64,000 nucleotides of DNA, from NCBI GenBank assembly GCA_951813085.1, contig OX638348.1, positions 4,535,627 to 4,599,626 of the forward strand, given 5' to 3'. The stretch comes from an uncultured Opitutaceae bacterium (GTDB lineage Bacteria; Verrucomicrobiota; Verrucomicrobiia; Opitutales; Opitutaceae). Both the position numbers and the translations under genes were made by a program. Shown here piece by piece: positions 38,405 through 47,960 of the stretch. Under the pieces are notes generated by a model that was given only the letters and a program-made list of their open reading frames with translations, had not been told where the DNA came from and did not search any database. How positions within the stretch are numbered: the stretch's first letter is position 1; each line of letters begins with the position of its first letter.

Positions 38405-38854
38405 TTAAGGATAGCGCTTCGCATCGATTTTCTCGATCCGAGGGATGTGTCGTCCGCCTTCGAATTCGGTTGAAAGCCAGGTATCGACGATATCCAGAGC
38501 GTCTTCTTGAGTAACGGTTCGCTCGCCCAGAGAGAGGACATTCCCGTCATTGTGGGATCGGTTCCAAATCGCCAGTTGCGTATTCCAGCAAACGCCGCAT
38601 CGGATACCCGGAATGCGATTGGCAGTGATCGCTTCCCCATTTCCTGAGCCGCCGAGCACGATGCCTCGATCGTATTCCCCCGCCGCAACCGCTTCCGCTA
38701 CCGGGCGAATGAAATCGGGATAGTCGCAGGATGAGGAGGAATCCGTTCCGTAGTCCTTAACGGTGTATCCACGACCCGTTAGATGATCAATGATAGCCTG
38801 CTTGTAGGCGAAGCCCGCGTGATCGGATCCGATTGCTACGGAGAGTTTGCTCAT
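38405..38854 (-). CDS. rpiB: Ribose-5-phosphate isomerase B
   Basis: 149 residues. IGSDHAGFAYKQAIIDHL at the N-terminus, CDYPDFIRPVAEAVAAGEYD, GIVLGGSGNGEAITANRIPG, and CWNTQLAIWNRSHNDGNVLS with the RpiB active-site region. Interconverts ribose 5-phosphate and ribulose 5-phosphate. Confidence 0.93.
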   Translation of the reverse strand: MSKLSVAIGSDHAGFAYKQAIIDHLTGRGYTVKDYGTDSSSSCDYPDFIRPVAEAVAAGEYDRGIVLGGSGNGEAITANRIPGIRCGVCWNTQLAIWNRSHNDGNVLSLGERTVTQEDALDIVDTWLSTEFEGGRHIPRIEKIDAKRYP

Positions 38855-38963
38855 CTGCCTAGTCTAGGCTCGCCCCTGATCGGGATCAACGCCTTTTTTG
38901 GGATGCAGTCGCCTGCGAACCTTCGGCGCTCCCACTCCGAAAGGAGTTCCCTGAAAGCCCGCT

Positions 38964-39782
38964 CTACGGGCCATTAATGATTCGAGAAGGCGTTATCTTG
39001 ATGGATGGCTTACCTTCCGGCATCCGATAGGTTGTATCGCCGATCCGTACGGACAAGGCTTTAGCGTTGTTGAAGGATATTCGCACGCTTCCCGTGGCAT
39101 ACAGCTCTTGCTCCTGCCCCTGAGGCAATACGGCGAAAAAGACGGATTGCTGATCTCCGTCGGCCTCTTTCACTTCCACTCGAACGTCTTCGTTCGCGAT
39201 GAGCGTAAAGGGCGTTGCATTAGCTGCCGGAACGGCAGCGGTCGGCGTTTCGACTAGCGGGGAATCTGGCGTAGGATCCTCAGAACCAAAAAACGAAAGC
39301 AATCCCCAGGTAATCAATATGATGAGTAGCAGGGCCAGGCCTGCTGCGATGCCAATCTTGATTGCGACATCCTTTTCCAAATTCAGTCGCTCCCAAATTG
39401 GGATAGAACCCGAATCGCTAGCGCTTTGCTCAAGCTCGGCGTCATCGATGACCCCTACGCTTTGTGGTTCGTCGGCGATAATAGGTTGCTGCTGCATTTC
39501 AAGCCGACCTAGGAACTCGCGCGCGTCGCGCCGAGACGACTTGCCCTCGCCAATAAGATGGGCGTTGTAGTCGGTGATCACCTTGTCGGAGTTCACCTTG
39601 AGATAGTTGGCATACGATCTGAGAAATCCTCGAGCATAGATGTCGGGGAGATTAATCTTGAAGGTGTTGGACTCGAAATTGTTGAGGTACTCCCCACGGA
39701 TTTTCGTCGCTTCCGATGCTTCTCTAACCGTGATGCCTCTGCGCTTCCGGGCTTCTTCTAGACGTTCGCCAATGCTCTGCAT
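38964..39782 (-). CDS. RodZ-like protein (HTH, membrane segment, DUF4115)
   Basis: 272 residues. N-terminal HTH: QSIGERLEEARKRRGITVRE and FLRSYANYLKVNSDKVITDY; one membrane segment (IGIAAGLALLLIILITWGLL) near residue ~155; C-terminal periplasmic DUF4115-like domain (VEVKEADGDQQSVFFAVLPQ; IKITPSRIINGP). This is the RodZ layout (cell-shape protein linked to MreB). Upstream 275 bases have no gene but contain AGGAGTGA/GTGAGGAG repeats. Confidence 0.8.
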   Translation of the reverse strand: MQSIGERLEEARKRRGITVREASEATKIRGEYLNNFESNTFKINLPDIYARGFLRSYANYLKVNSDKVITDYNAHLIGEGKSSRRDAREFLGRLEMQQQPIIADEPQSVGVIDDAELEQSASDSGSIPIWERLNLEKDVAIKIGIAAGLALLLIILITWGLLSFFGSEDPTPDSPLVETPTAAVPAANATPFTLIANEDVRVEVKEADGDQQSVFFAVLPQGQEQELYATGSVRISFNNAKALSVRIGDTTYRMPEGKPSIKITPSRIINGP

Positions 39783-39869
39783 GAAAATAGTAGTTATGGG
39801 GGATTATTGAATATAACAAGCGATTAGGCGGCAGGTTTCAATGAAACTCTCATGGGGGACTCTTTTTTG

Positions 39870-39935
39870 GCAAGTGTTTCAAATTTAGGAGTGAGGAGTG
39901 AATAGTGAGGAGTGAGTGGGAAATGAGGGATGGGG
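39870..39935. repeat. Short tandem-like GAGGAGTGA repeats
   Basis: GAGGAGTGA or close variants occur about four times between 39889 and 39925 in the gene-free stretch 39783-40058. Nothing else was seen in that stretch. Confidence 0.5.
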
Positions 39936-40058
39936 TTAACCGTCCGCTGCGATCAAGGTCGTTGAGGAGGGAGTTGGGGTTTGTAATAGATTATTGGGTA
40001 CGGTAATTTTTAAGGCTGACGGAATAGCCGGTCCTTCGTGGAGAGGCTCGGGACAATT

Positions 40059-40913
40059 TTACCGGGAGAGAAACCCGAGGCTGACGAGGAAGTTGTCCAT
40101 CTTCTCGACGCAATCTGCGTAGTACGCTTTCCCGTTGGGACTTTTTCGGCCGGGATTGAAGAAGCCGTGGGCTCCGTCTTCGTAAAGGTGAAGATCGCAG
40201 CGTCCGCCGGCCTTCTCTATGGCTGCCTTGAAGGCGACTCCGGTGCCGACTGGTATGAGGTTGTCGTTGTCTCCTAGGAGAAAGAGAGTGGGCGGGGGAG
40301 CGGATATATTGTGCATGGGAGAGAAGGCTTCCCAGAACTCTTCGATCCGTTCGTAGCCGTAGCCGTTGACGCTATTGTCGATGACAGGATTAAAGAGGAG
40401 GAGGGCGTTCGCCCGCGTAGAAATTTCCTGGTTGTCGCGTGTATCATTGAAGCCGTCGCAAAACGTGGTGGCTGCGGCAAGATGTCCGCCCGCGGATCCA
40501 CCGCCTACGGCGAGCCGATGGGGATCGATCCCTAAATTTTCGGCGTTTTCCTTTACGTATCGAATGGCGCTCTTGGCATCTACAAGACAGACGTTGGGCG
40601 GCACGTTGTGAGAGGTGCGGGTCCGGTATTGGGCGCAGATGGCGACCATTCCGCGACTTGCCAGATGCTGCGCTTGCGGTTCGAAATGGCTGATGTCGCC
40701 TCCGTTCCAGCCACCGCCGAAGAAGAATACGGCGCAGGGCAGGGCTGTATTGTCGGCTTGGCCGCTTGGACCGTAGCGCTTGAGAACGAGGCTCTCAGTC
40801 GGAGTGATCGCTTTGTAGGCGATGATCTCTGTGTCAATCACCTCATGGCCGTCGGCGAAGAGGTTGATTGGAAAGGCTAGAGCCAGACTGAAAAAGAAGT
40901 TAAATTTCATCAT
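40059..40913 (-). CDS. Secreted alpha/beta hydrolase (BD-FAE/esterase type)
   Basis: 284 residues with a signal peptide (MMKFNFFFSLALAFPINLFA). Oxyanion-type AVFFFGGGWNGGD, nucleophile GGGSAGGHLAAA (Ser), acid region LLGDNDNLIPV and catalytic His in YEDGAHGFFNP. It resembles acetyl-xylan or feruloyl esterase-like (BD-FAE) hydrolases. The substrate is unknown. Confidence 0.85.
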   Translation of the reverse strand: MMKFNFFFSLALAFPINLFADGHEVIDTEIIAYKAITPTESLVLKRYGPSGQADNTALPCAVFFFGGGWNGGDISHFEPQAQHLASRGMVAICAQYRTRTSHNVPPNVCLVDAKSAIRYVKENAENLGIDPHRLAVGGGSAGGHLAAATTFCDGFNDTRDNQEISTRANALLLFNPVIDNSVNGYGYERIEEFWEAFSPMHNISAPPPTLFLLGDNDNLIPVGTGVAFKAAIEKAGGRCDLHLYEDGAHGFFNPGRKSPNGKAYYADCVEKMDNFLVSLGFLSR

Positions 40914-40957
40914 TTTGTGAATACCTTTAGTTTGTCAGTGTGTTGAAGTTGCATAGT

Positions 40958-42124
40958 TCAATGCGCGTGCTGCTCGTAGTGCTGGCGAAGCAGGTCTTTC
41001 CCGTAGTCGTTGCCATTGGGGGTGCGAATGACGGAATGTATATGTTGCCGATTGGGGGAGCGATCCGGAAAGTACCGACGCATGGCGATGGGGCCTTGAT
41101 GGTCGAATTCTATGAGAATCACCGGACTGTGTATGCGGTAGTAGAAGACTGCGTCCTCCTCGGTGCCACCGATCCAGGCGAAGCGGGTTGCATCGATATG
41201 CGCTTCCACTTCGCTCATTTTCACCTTGGCGTGGCCGTTGTCCATGTTTCCGACGTAGAGGCCAATGAGTTCGAGCAGGTCCGATCGCTGGCTTGGGTTC
41301 AGTTCGGATGCCTTAATGCCGGCGTAGTCCAGGACAAGGTTGTCCTTGAAGGCTTCGGCGAGGTTACTGTTGCGGGATTTTTCGGACTGGATGATGGCTT
41401 TCGACTGCTGGGAGGGATCGAAAGACTGAATAAGGGCGAGGGCTTTGTCCTGCTCATCTTGCATGATTGCGGTGCCCTTGTACTTGCCGATTTCCGCGAT
41501 CACGGGTTCGGAACCGACGAATACGGGCGACATGACTACCTGGTCGCCGAGCACGAAGTAGTTGATGATCAGGTGGTGCCCGTCGATCTGCCAACCCCAG
41601 GGCTCGGTGGCGGACGGCTCGCCCATGATGGTGATCCAGTAGAGCCACTCGTTGTATTGGTCAAAGTCGTCGTTGTTGAGCTCCCCTAGGGTCCGATTGA
41701 GCTTCATGATGTCTTTGGAGAGCTTGAGCCCTTTGGCGCTGAGGGAGGCTTTCATCAGCCCGAACGCGGTCCCTCGCTGGGACGCGTCCATCTCCTCGAA
41801 ACTGACTCCTTGGCGAATGTAGCCATGCTGATTCATCCATTTTCGCCATTCTGGATCGTCTACGGGAAAAGTCGTCTTAGCCCGTTGTTCAGGCGAGAGG
41901 GCGTCAAGCAAAGCCCTCGCCGCCTTGCGGACGGGCTCCGTGGAGACGCCCGTTGATTTTATGTGGTAGAGGTCTTCCTGGATCTCGCCGTTTGCAGTAA
42001 TCCCCTTGAAGGGTTCCGATATTCCTCGGTTTCTAAAATTTCGGGAACGCTGCCCATATAGGCTTATGAGCGTTAGCGCGACGAGACCGAGAAGGGCGAA
42101 AAGAGCGGTGCGTTTCAAAGTCAT
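40958..42124 (-). CDS. DUF3500 domain protein, membrane anchored
   Basis: 388 residues. N-terminal membrane segment ([17 protein letters not shown]). The body matches the DUF3500 pattern: [20 protein letters not shown], then [20 protein letters not shown] and [11 protein letters not shown]. Function unknown; often found with hydrolases in Planctomycetota and Verrucomicrobiota. It lies upstream of the hydrolase on the same strand. Confidence 0.8.
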   Translation of the reverse strand: MTLKRTALFALLGLVALTLISLYGQRSRNFRNRGISEPFKGITANGEIQEDLYHIKSTGVSTEPVRKAARALLDALSPEQRAKTTFPVDDPEWRKWMNQHGYIRQGVSFEEMDASQRGTAFGLMKASLSAKGLKLSKDIMKLNRTLGELNNDDFDQYNEWLYWITIMGEPSATEPWGWQIDGHHLIINYFVLGDQVVMSPVFVGSEPVIAEIGKYKGTAIMQDEQDKALALIQSFDPSQQSKAIIQSEKSRNSNLAEAFKDNLVLDYAGIKASELNPSQRSDLLELIGLYVGNMDNGHAKVKMSEVEAHIDATRFAWIGGTEEDAVFYYRIHSPVILIEFDHQGPIAMRRYFPDRSPNRQHIHSVIRTPNGNDYGKDLLRQHYEQHAH

Positions 42125-42281
42125 GTGATGGGTGGTAAATCGTTAGGGCTGCTGATAGGATGCTGATATAGGGGTAGGGATCCGATTGGGCAAGCGAGGA
42201 TTCGAGCTCAAGGTTCGAGATGCCTGCCGTTCCTGGAGGGACAACCTCTTGACTCATGAAAAAAACAGGCGGCGTCTCTTC

Positions 42282-44705
42282 CTAGATGGAATCGAGGTCA
42301 ACTAGGATTTCGCGAGGGCTGGAGCCGTTTTCTGGGCCGACAATCCCTCTTTCTTCGAGTACTTCCATCAACCGAGCCGCTCGATTGTATCCAATCCTCA
42401 AGCGCCGTTGCAGCATCGAGGTCGAGGCTCGTTTGGTGGAACGAAGCACGTCCAAGGCCTGCGGCAGCATCTCGTCGCCTTCGTCTTCGTTCCCTCCGAG
42501 GGAGAGTTCTTCTGGGGCTTCGATTTGCTTCTGAACCTCTTCCGCGAATTTGGGGGGTCCATTCGATTTGAGATTATTGACGATGTCCGCGATTTCCTCG
42601 TCGGAAACGAATGCTCCTTGGGAACGAATTATTTTCGAGCTTCCCGGAGGTGAAAAAAGCATGTCGCCACGGCCGATCAGCTGCTCCGCTCCCGGTCCGT
42701 CAAGGATCGTCCGGCTGTCGATCTTAGACGAGACTTGAAAGGAGATGCGGCAAGGCAGATTGGCCTTTATGACTCCAGTGATGACGTTCACGGAGGGTCG
42801 CTGCGTTGCTATGACCAAGTGGATGCCGGCAGCGCGAGCGAGCTGGGCTAGGCGAGCGATTCCGGTCTCTACGTCGGCGGGCGCTACCATCATCAAGTCG
42901 GCCAATTCGTCTACGATGCAGACGATGTAGGGGAGCTTGTCCGGAATCTCGTCGAGCACGCCTTCGTCGCGTGGAACGGAAATCTCCGTTTGAGCCTCCT
43001 CGTTCTTTTCCGCTTCCGTCTTTTCCCGCTCGGGTTTGGTGCGCCCGTTGAATCCAGCGATATTGCGCACCCCAACCTTGGCGAAGGTCTCGTAGCGATG
43101 CTCCATTTCATTGAGCAGCCACTTGAGCGCTCCGGGCACTTTCTTCGGGTCCGTAACCACGGGGATCAGCATGTGGGGAAGGGAATTGAATACCTTCATC
43201 TCCACGATCTTGGGGTCTACCATGATGAATCTCAAATTGTCCGGGCTTGAATGGAAAAGAAGGGATGTAATGATCGCGTTGATACATACGGTCTTTCCCG
43301 CTCCAGTGGCGCCGGCGATCAATACGTGGGGCATTTTTGTGAGGTCGGAAATGATAGGTTTTCCGCTTACATCCTTGCCCAGCGCGATCGGTATCTCCGC
43401 TTTGGAATTAGCCCAGTCCTCGGATTCCAGGATTTCGCGAATTCCGACGGGAGTCGGATTCTGATTGGGCACTTCGATGCCAACGCATCCTTTACCGGGA
43501 ACGGGAGCGAGGATACGGACGGACTGGGCTCGCATGCCCAAGGCGATGTTCTTATAGAGATTCGAGATTTTTTCCACGCGAACGCCCGGAGCGGGGTAGA
43601 CTTCGTATCGCGTTATGACCGGTCCGATGTGTATTTCGCCCATGGTGACATCGACGCCAAATTCCTTGAGCGTATTCTGAAGACGCTCAGCATTGCCGGT
43701 ATGCTCATCCTGCGAATTTGAGTGGTGAGGGATGGCTTGAGGAGCGAGCACATCGAGCTTCGGAAATATGTAGTCCCCGTGCGTTTCTGGCAGCTTGACT
43801 CGCGCCTTCTTCGTTTCTTCGGGATTGACGATTTTCAGGACATCTTTCAGCGCGGGCTTCTCCTTCGCATCAGATTCGTCAGCCGACGCGGAACTAGATG
43901 CGTTAGGCTCTGGATCGATTTCTGGCTTCAGCTTGGATCTACGTCCTTTGGCGGCGGCTTTCCCTTCGGCCACCATTTCCTTCGCGGCTTCTTTCTCTTC
44001 CTGGGCGATGCGTTTCGCTTCGAGACGCTGGGCGCGGAGCTCGGCCTTCTCTTCGTCGCGGGCGAGCTTGGCGAGACGTTTCGCCTCCTTCTTTTCTTCG
44101 CGCGCGGACTTCCAGCGTTCCAGCCATCCCTGGAAACCGGACTCGACGTCGTTCAGGGATTGATTTAGCCCGGGCGCGATGATCAGGAAAATGCTGGCGA
44201 CAAAGACGGCACCCAGTATCAAAGTGGTGCCGATATCGCCGATAACGGCTCTCAGAAACCGTGAGTAGAGGATCTCGCCCAAGGAACCGCCCGGTCCGGT
44301 CGCGTAGATTTCAGAATTGAGGAAGCCTAAATTTTGAATGGAGAGCAGACCTGAGGCGCTTACCACGCAAAAGACCATTGCGATCAGGATGCTCCATTCG
44401 CCCCGGCGCACCTTGCGCAGGTAGAGCCAAGCGCGGCATGCGAAGAGCACGGGAATGAGCCAAGCGGCGCCTCCGAGAAGGATAAAGCTGTAGATGGCGG
44501 AGTAGGCGCCCAGAAGGCCGATCGCGTTCGGTTCCGCGGCGAAGGTTTGATTGTCCGGATTCTGGTTGGGTTGGTAGTCGACGAACGAGATTATAAATAG
44601 CGCGGCGAACAGCGCGCACACCCCTGCCCATAGCCATCGGCTCCTTAGGCTGGGAGCCTTGATATCGGACTGTTTTTTAGTATTGGAACTACGCTTCCTA
44701 GGCAT
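42282..44705 (-). CDS. ftsK: DNA translocase FtsK/SpoIIIE
   Basis: 807 residues. About four N-terminal membrane segments, a charged alanine/lysine/glutamate-rich linker (REEKKEAKRLAKLARDEEKA), motor domain with Walker A ATGAGKTVCINAIITS and Walker B VCIVDELADLMMVAPADVET, and a C-terminal gamma domain (KRASTSMLQRRLRIGYNRAA). It pumps chromosomal DNA during division. Divergent from manA across 94 bases. Confidence 0.96.
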   Translation of the reverse strand: MPRKRSSNTKKQSDIKAPSLRSRWLWAGVCALFAALFIISFVDYQPNQNPDNQTFAAEPNAIGLLGAYSAIYSFILLGGAAWLIPVLFACRAWLYLRKVRRGEWSILIAMVFCVVSASGLLSIQNLGFLNSEIYATGPGGSLGEILYSRFLRAVIGDIGTTLILGAVFVASIFLIIAPGLNQSLNDVESGFQGWLERWKSAREEKKEAKRLAKLARDEEKAELRAQRLEAKRIAQEEKEAAKEMVAEGKAAAKGRRSKLKPEIDPEPNASSSASADESDAKEKPALKDVLKIVNPEETKKARVKLPETHGDYIFPKLDVLAPQAIPHHSNSQDEHTGNAERLQNTLKEFGVDVTMGEIHIGPVITRYEVYPAPGVRVEKISNLYKNIALGMRAQSVRILAPVPGKGCVGIEVPNQNPTPVGIREILESEDWANSKAEIPIALGKDVSGKPIISDLTKMPHVLIAGATGAGKTVCINAIITSLLFHSSPDNLRFIMVDPKIVEMKVFNSLPHMLIPVVTDPKKVPGALKWLLNEMEHRYETFAKVGVRNIAGFNGRTKPEREKTEAEKNEEAQTEISVPRDEGVLDEIPDKLPYIVCIVDELADLMMVAPADVETGIARLAQLARAAGIHLVIATQRPSVNVITGVIKANLPCRISFQVSSKIDSRTILDGPGAEQLIGRGDMLFSPPGSSKIIRSQGAFVSDEEIADIVNNLKSNGPPKFAEEVQKQIEAPEELSLGGNEDEGDEMLPQALDVLRSTKRASTSMLQRRLRIGYNRAARLMEVLEERGIVGPENGSSPREILVDLDSI

Positions 44706-44799
44706 ATGAGTGGTTGAAATTCTGTTCAGGCTTTTGACTGGAGCCGATTTTCAGATTAGAAGATGAGAAGACTAGTTTCCTGGAAACTGCAAGGACTCG

Positions 44800-45744
44800 A
44801 TGAGCAAACCGATTTACTTTAAACCTATTTATCAAGAACGCGTTTGGGGCGGCCGAAATCTCGACAGGGCCCTAGATAGACGACTCCCCGACGACAAGGT
44901 GATCGGCGAGAGCTGGGACGTTGTTGACCGCGATGAGGCGATGTCGCTAATAGAGGGAGGAGAGCATGACGGAAGGTCCTTGCGAGAAATTATCGTGGAG
45001 AATCCGACAGCGATTATGGGTGAAGGTTACGATCCAGAGCGTCCTTTTCCGATTCTTGTCAAATGGTTGGATTGCTCCGATCGATTGAGCCTGCAAGTAC
45101 ACCCGCCTGCCTCCATCGCTCCCGAGCTTGGGGGCGAGCCCAAAACGGAGAATTGGTATATAGCCGATTGCGCGGGGAATGCGTCGCTTATCGTGGGGCT
45201 CCGCAACGGGGCTACGAGGGAGGAATTCGAGGAGCGTCTCGAGTCAGGAACTTTGGAAGCGTGCGTCCATCGCTTCCCTGTGACTCCGGGCGAGTCGATA
45301 CTGGTGGAGAGCGGCCGCATCCATGCCATCGATGCAGGGAACCTGATCCTGGAGATTCAGCAGAATTCAGACACGACCTATCGCGCCTATGATTGGGGGA
45401 GGGTTGGCTTGGACGGCAGTCCGAGGCAGCTCCATGTAGATCAGTCGCTTAAGTGCATTGACTGGAATGATTTCGAGCCTTCCGCTATCAAACCCGAGGA
45501 TGGCGCGAGCGTACTCGCCGATTGCCCTGAATTTCGTTTGCTGAAGTACGACCTGAAAGCGGGGGATGACGCGATTTCGCTGGATGCGGGGGCCGCGCGT
45601 CTTGTTAGCGTGGTAAATGGATGCGTTAGGCTGGGAGAAGCAGATGTCCCTAAGGGAGCTACTGTATTGCTACCCGCTTGCGATGGATTTGATGCGACCG
45701 CGTTGGAGGATGCTACTCTATTAGTAACGGATCGATTTACCTGA
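44800..45744 (+). CDS. manA: Mannose-6-phosphate isomerase, class I
   Basis: 314 residues. FKPIYQERVWGGRNLDRALD, zinc ligands in SLQVHPP (Gln and His), a Glu in the EPKTENWY stretch and His in SGRIHAID, and the conserved Arg in LEIQQNSDTTYRAYDWGR. It interconverts mannose 6-phosphate and fructose 6-phosphate. The cupin C-terminal domain is short but present. Confidence 0.92.
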   Translation: MSKPIYFKPIYQERVWGGRNLDRALDRRLPDDKVIGESWDVVDRDEAMSLIEGGEHDGRSLREIIVENPTAIMGEGYDPERPFPILVKWLDCSDRLSLQVHPPASIAPELGGEPKTENWYIADCAGNASLIVGLRNGATREEFEERLESGTLEACVHRFPVTPGESILVESGRIHAIDAGNLILEIQQNSDTTYRAYDWGRVGLDGSPRQLHVDQSLKCIDWNDFEPSAIKPEDGASVLADCPEFRLLKYDLKAGDDAISLDAGAARLVSVVNGCVRLGEADVPKGATVLLPACDGFDATALEDATLLVTDRFT

Positions 45745-45780
45745 CCGATACGCGGGCCGATAGTCCGCCCACACATTCTG

Positions 45781-46434
45781 GTGAGTTCCATAGTAAAAGA
45801 AGATCGAACAGATCGTGAACGCATTCGCGATTCGGAATTGAATGCCCGGAGGGGAGGCATTTTACGCTCGGCCGTATTCTTGGGGCTGTTCGTTTCCGCG
45901 TTGTGCATCTTGCTTTGGATGCTCGCCGCCCCGCAGCTGATTCGAATGAAGCTCGAGGGCGATACCCAGTTTTCATGGGAGGCGAAGCGCCTGTCGTGCA
46001 ATCCTTTCGGTTTCGATATGCGTATCGAGGATGCGGTGCTGGGAAACTCGACGGACTTTGGAGAGGGGCGCCCTATGATGCGTATCCGGTCGTTCGAAAC
46101 CAGCGGGTCCTTCAAGTCGTTGATTTCGGGTCCGGCTGAATTGGATGTGGTTTCATTGGATATTAGCCGCTTATCGCTTATTATCGACGAGCGCGGGGCT
46201 TTAAACCTGGAGCGATTCGTAGAGGACCTCCTGGGCGAGTCTCGGGGTCTTCGCGAGGGATTGAAGATTAGCGATTGCCGATTGAAGGTAGATACCGTGG
46301 AAATCATCGACTACTCAAGTCCGAGGCCCTCTCACAAGGCATTGAAGCTCGGAGTTGACGTGGAGGGGTTTTCGGCGGAAAGCGCGATCGGCCTATTCGA
46401 CCCATTGTTCGAGATCATGACGCGGTCGGACTAA
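45781..46434 (+). CDS. AsmA/DUF748-like membrane protein, short
   Basis: 217 residues from a GTG. One membrane segment (LRSAVFLGLFVSALCILLWM), then FSWEAKRLSCNPFGFDMRIE and a repeat-like beta pattern (LDVVSLDISRLSLIIDERGA) as in AsmA/DUF748 proteins, which link inner and outer membrane. It is only 217 residues where relatives are much longer, so it is either a small family member or truncated. The IS element lies only 59 bases after its stop codon. Confidence 0.6.
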   Translation: MSSIVKEDRTDRERIRDSELNARRGGILRSAVFLGLFVSALCILLWMLAAPQLIRMKLEGDTQFSWEAKRLSCNPFGFDMRIEDAVLGNSTDFGEGRPMMRIRSFETSGSFKSLISGPAELDVVSLDISRLSLIIDERGALNLERFVEDLLGESRGLREGLKISDCRLKVDTVEIIDYSSPRPSHKALKLGVDVEGFSAESAIGLFDPLFEIMTRSD

Positions 46435-46559
46435 TCTACCCGAGGGATTCGCATCCAGATTGTCCCGCAGCGGGCTGATATCTAATTTTTATGGGAATTA
46501 TGTATTTAACTTGACAACAGGACAACCCATTTCAGTACAAAACTTGACAATATCTTAAA

Positions 46560-46999
46560 ATAGTCCGATAATATCCAAGCTTTGAAGAGCATAAGGAAAA
46601 GACTTCCTTCGGTCTTCTCCAAGCCTTTACGCACGTTAACAAGCAAGCTTCCGGAATTACGCAACTGGAAGCCATGTCACAGTTCCGGGAACTGCGCCCA
46701 GTTGCTGTAGCGGCTTAAGCATATTAAAGGTCCAACCGGTTGGACCGGTCCTGATAAAGGTCCAACCGTTCCTGAAGGTGTTAAAGGTAATAAGGCAATG
46801 GTACTGCGGTACTGTGGCCAGGCTATGGTAGGCTGTCAGGTACGCCATGCTATGGTTCTGTGTACAAAGTATTTACAAAATAAAAGCTTGTGTTTTACAA
46901 CAAGATAAGCTAAACAAGCTAACGTTTGCATTTTTAAACCACATTTATAAAATTAGATATTATATACTGTTTAACAAAAAAATATGATGGGTACAGGTT
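46560..46999. other. Palindrome-rich segment between IS left end and transposase
   Basis: Copies 1 and 2 are alike for the first ~90 bases inside the end, then copy 2 has some 400 extra bases. They include an 18-bp perfect palindrome at 46730-46747 (GGTCCAACCGGTTGGACC) with a partial repeat near 46759, CAGTTCCGGGAACTG at about 46680, and repeated GGTACTG words. The last ~120 bases are very AT-rich and could hold the transposase promoter. No gene. Confidence 0.6.
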
Positions 47000-47939
47000 A
47001 TGGGGAGAAAAAGTAAGGCAAAAGTGTTAAACCTCTATGAAATCATGGACTTATATAAGCCCGAGGAGGATGCAATACGGTATTTTGAGGGGGTACGCTG
47101 GGGTGATAAACCAGCATGTGTTGAATGTGGCTGTGATGGGAAGGTCACAGCGCAGAAGAAAGCAGGGGATTATTGGTGTGGGGATTGCCGTGGATGCTTC
47201 AATGCATTCACCAATACGCCGATGGAGCGTAGCAAGGTGGATATCCGCAAGTGGATATATGCCTCTTGCGCCCTGATGGCTTCACGCAAAGGTATCTCTC
47301 CTTTGCAACCATCCAAAGAGATTGGGGTACGGCAACGGGCGGCATGGTGCATGTTGCATCGCTCGCGATTGGCTTGCGGTGAAGACCTCCAGGCGTTGAG
47401 CGGCCACATAGGGATTGGCGAAACCTGCCTTGGCGGCAAGGAAGCCGACAAGCATGAGAGCAAGAGGCTCAAGGCAGGACGGGGGGCGGTTGGCAAGCAA
47501 GCAGCCATAGGCATGAAAGCGCGCGGCGGTCACGTTAGGGCGGTTCCAATAAGCAATACCGATCAACATGCCCTACAGCCTACGATCCATGAGAATGTTA
47601 CCGCTGGAAGCCAGTGGAAGCCAGCTATGCACCGATGGCCATAAGGGGTATGTAGGCCTTGGGAGGGCTTATCGGCATGATACGGTTAATCATAGTGCAA
47701 AGGAGTTTGTCAACGGTATGGCCCACGCAAATGGCATGGAAAGCGTCTGGGCTGTATTAAAGTGCGGTTATAACGGGATTTATCATAGCTGGAGCAGAAA
47801 GCATTGTTGGGCTTATGTAGATGAGTTTTCATTTCGGTTGAATGAAGGGTATTGTCAGCGAGATACGCAGGAAAGACTAAACAGTTTGTTTAGTCAGATG
47901 GGTGGAAAAACACTCACCTATAGAGAATTGACGGGTTAA
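47000..47939 (+). pseudogene. IS1595-family transposase, copy 2, frameshifted
   Basis: Zinc ribbon Cys 40, 43, 60, 63 (ACVECG, YWCGDC), then the ISXO2-type domain. A 10-bp tandem duplication (TGGAAGCCAG, 47605-47624) breaks the frame, which then continues SQLCTDGHKGYVGLG, NGMAHANGMESVWAV to 47939. Gly140 sits where the first catalytic Asp of the DDE triad is expected (GIGETCLGGK), the same change as in copy 1. The break differs from copy 1 (one extra C), so the two copies were inactivated independently. Confidence 0.9.
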
Positions 47940-47960
47940 ATATCAAGGTAAAACAAGATC

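Noticed and set aside
40940-41689. 249-codon plus-strand frame
   Set aside because: Antisense to the DUF3500 gene, which has clear family features; composition is a shadow.
43251-44168. Two long plus-strand frames
   Set aside because: Antisense to ftsK; low-complexity shadows of the charged linker and motor domain.
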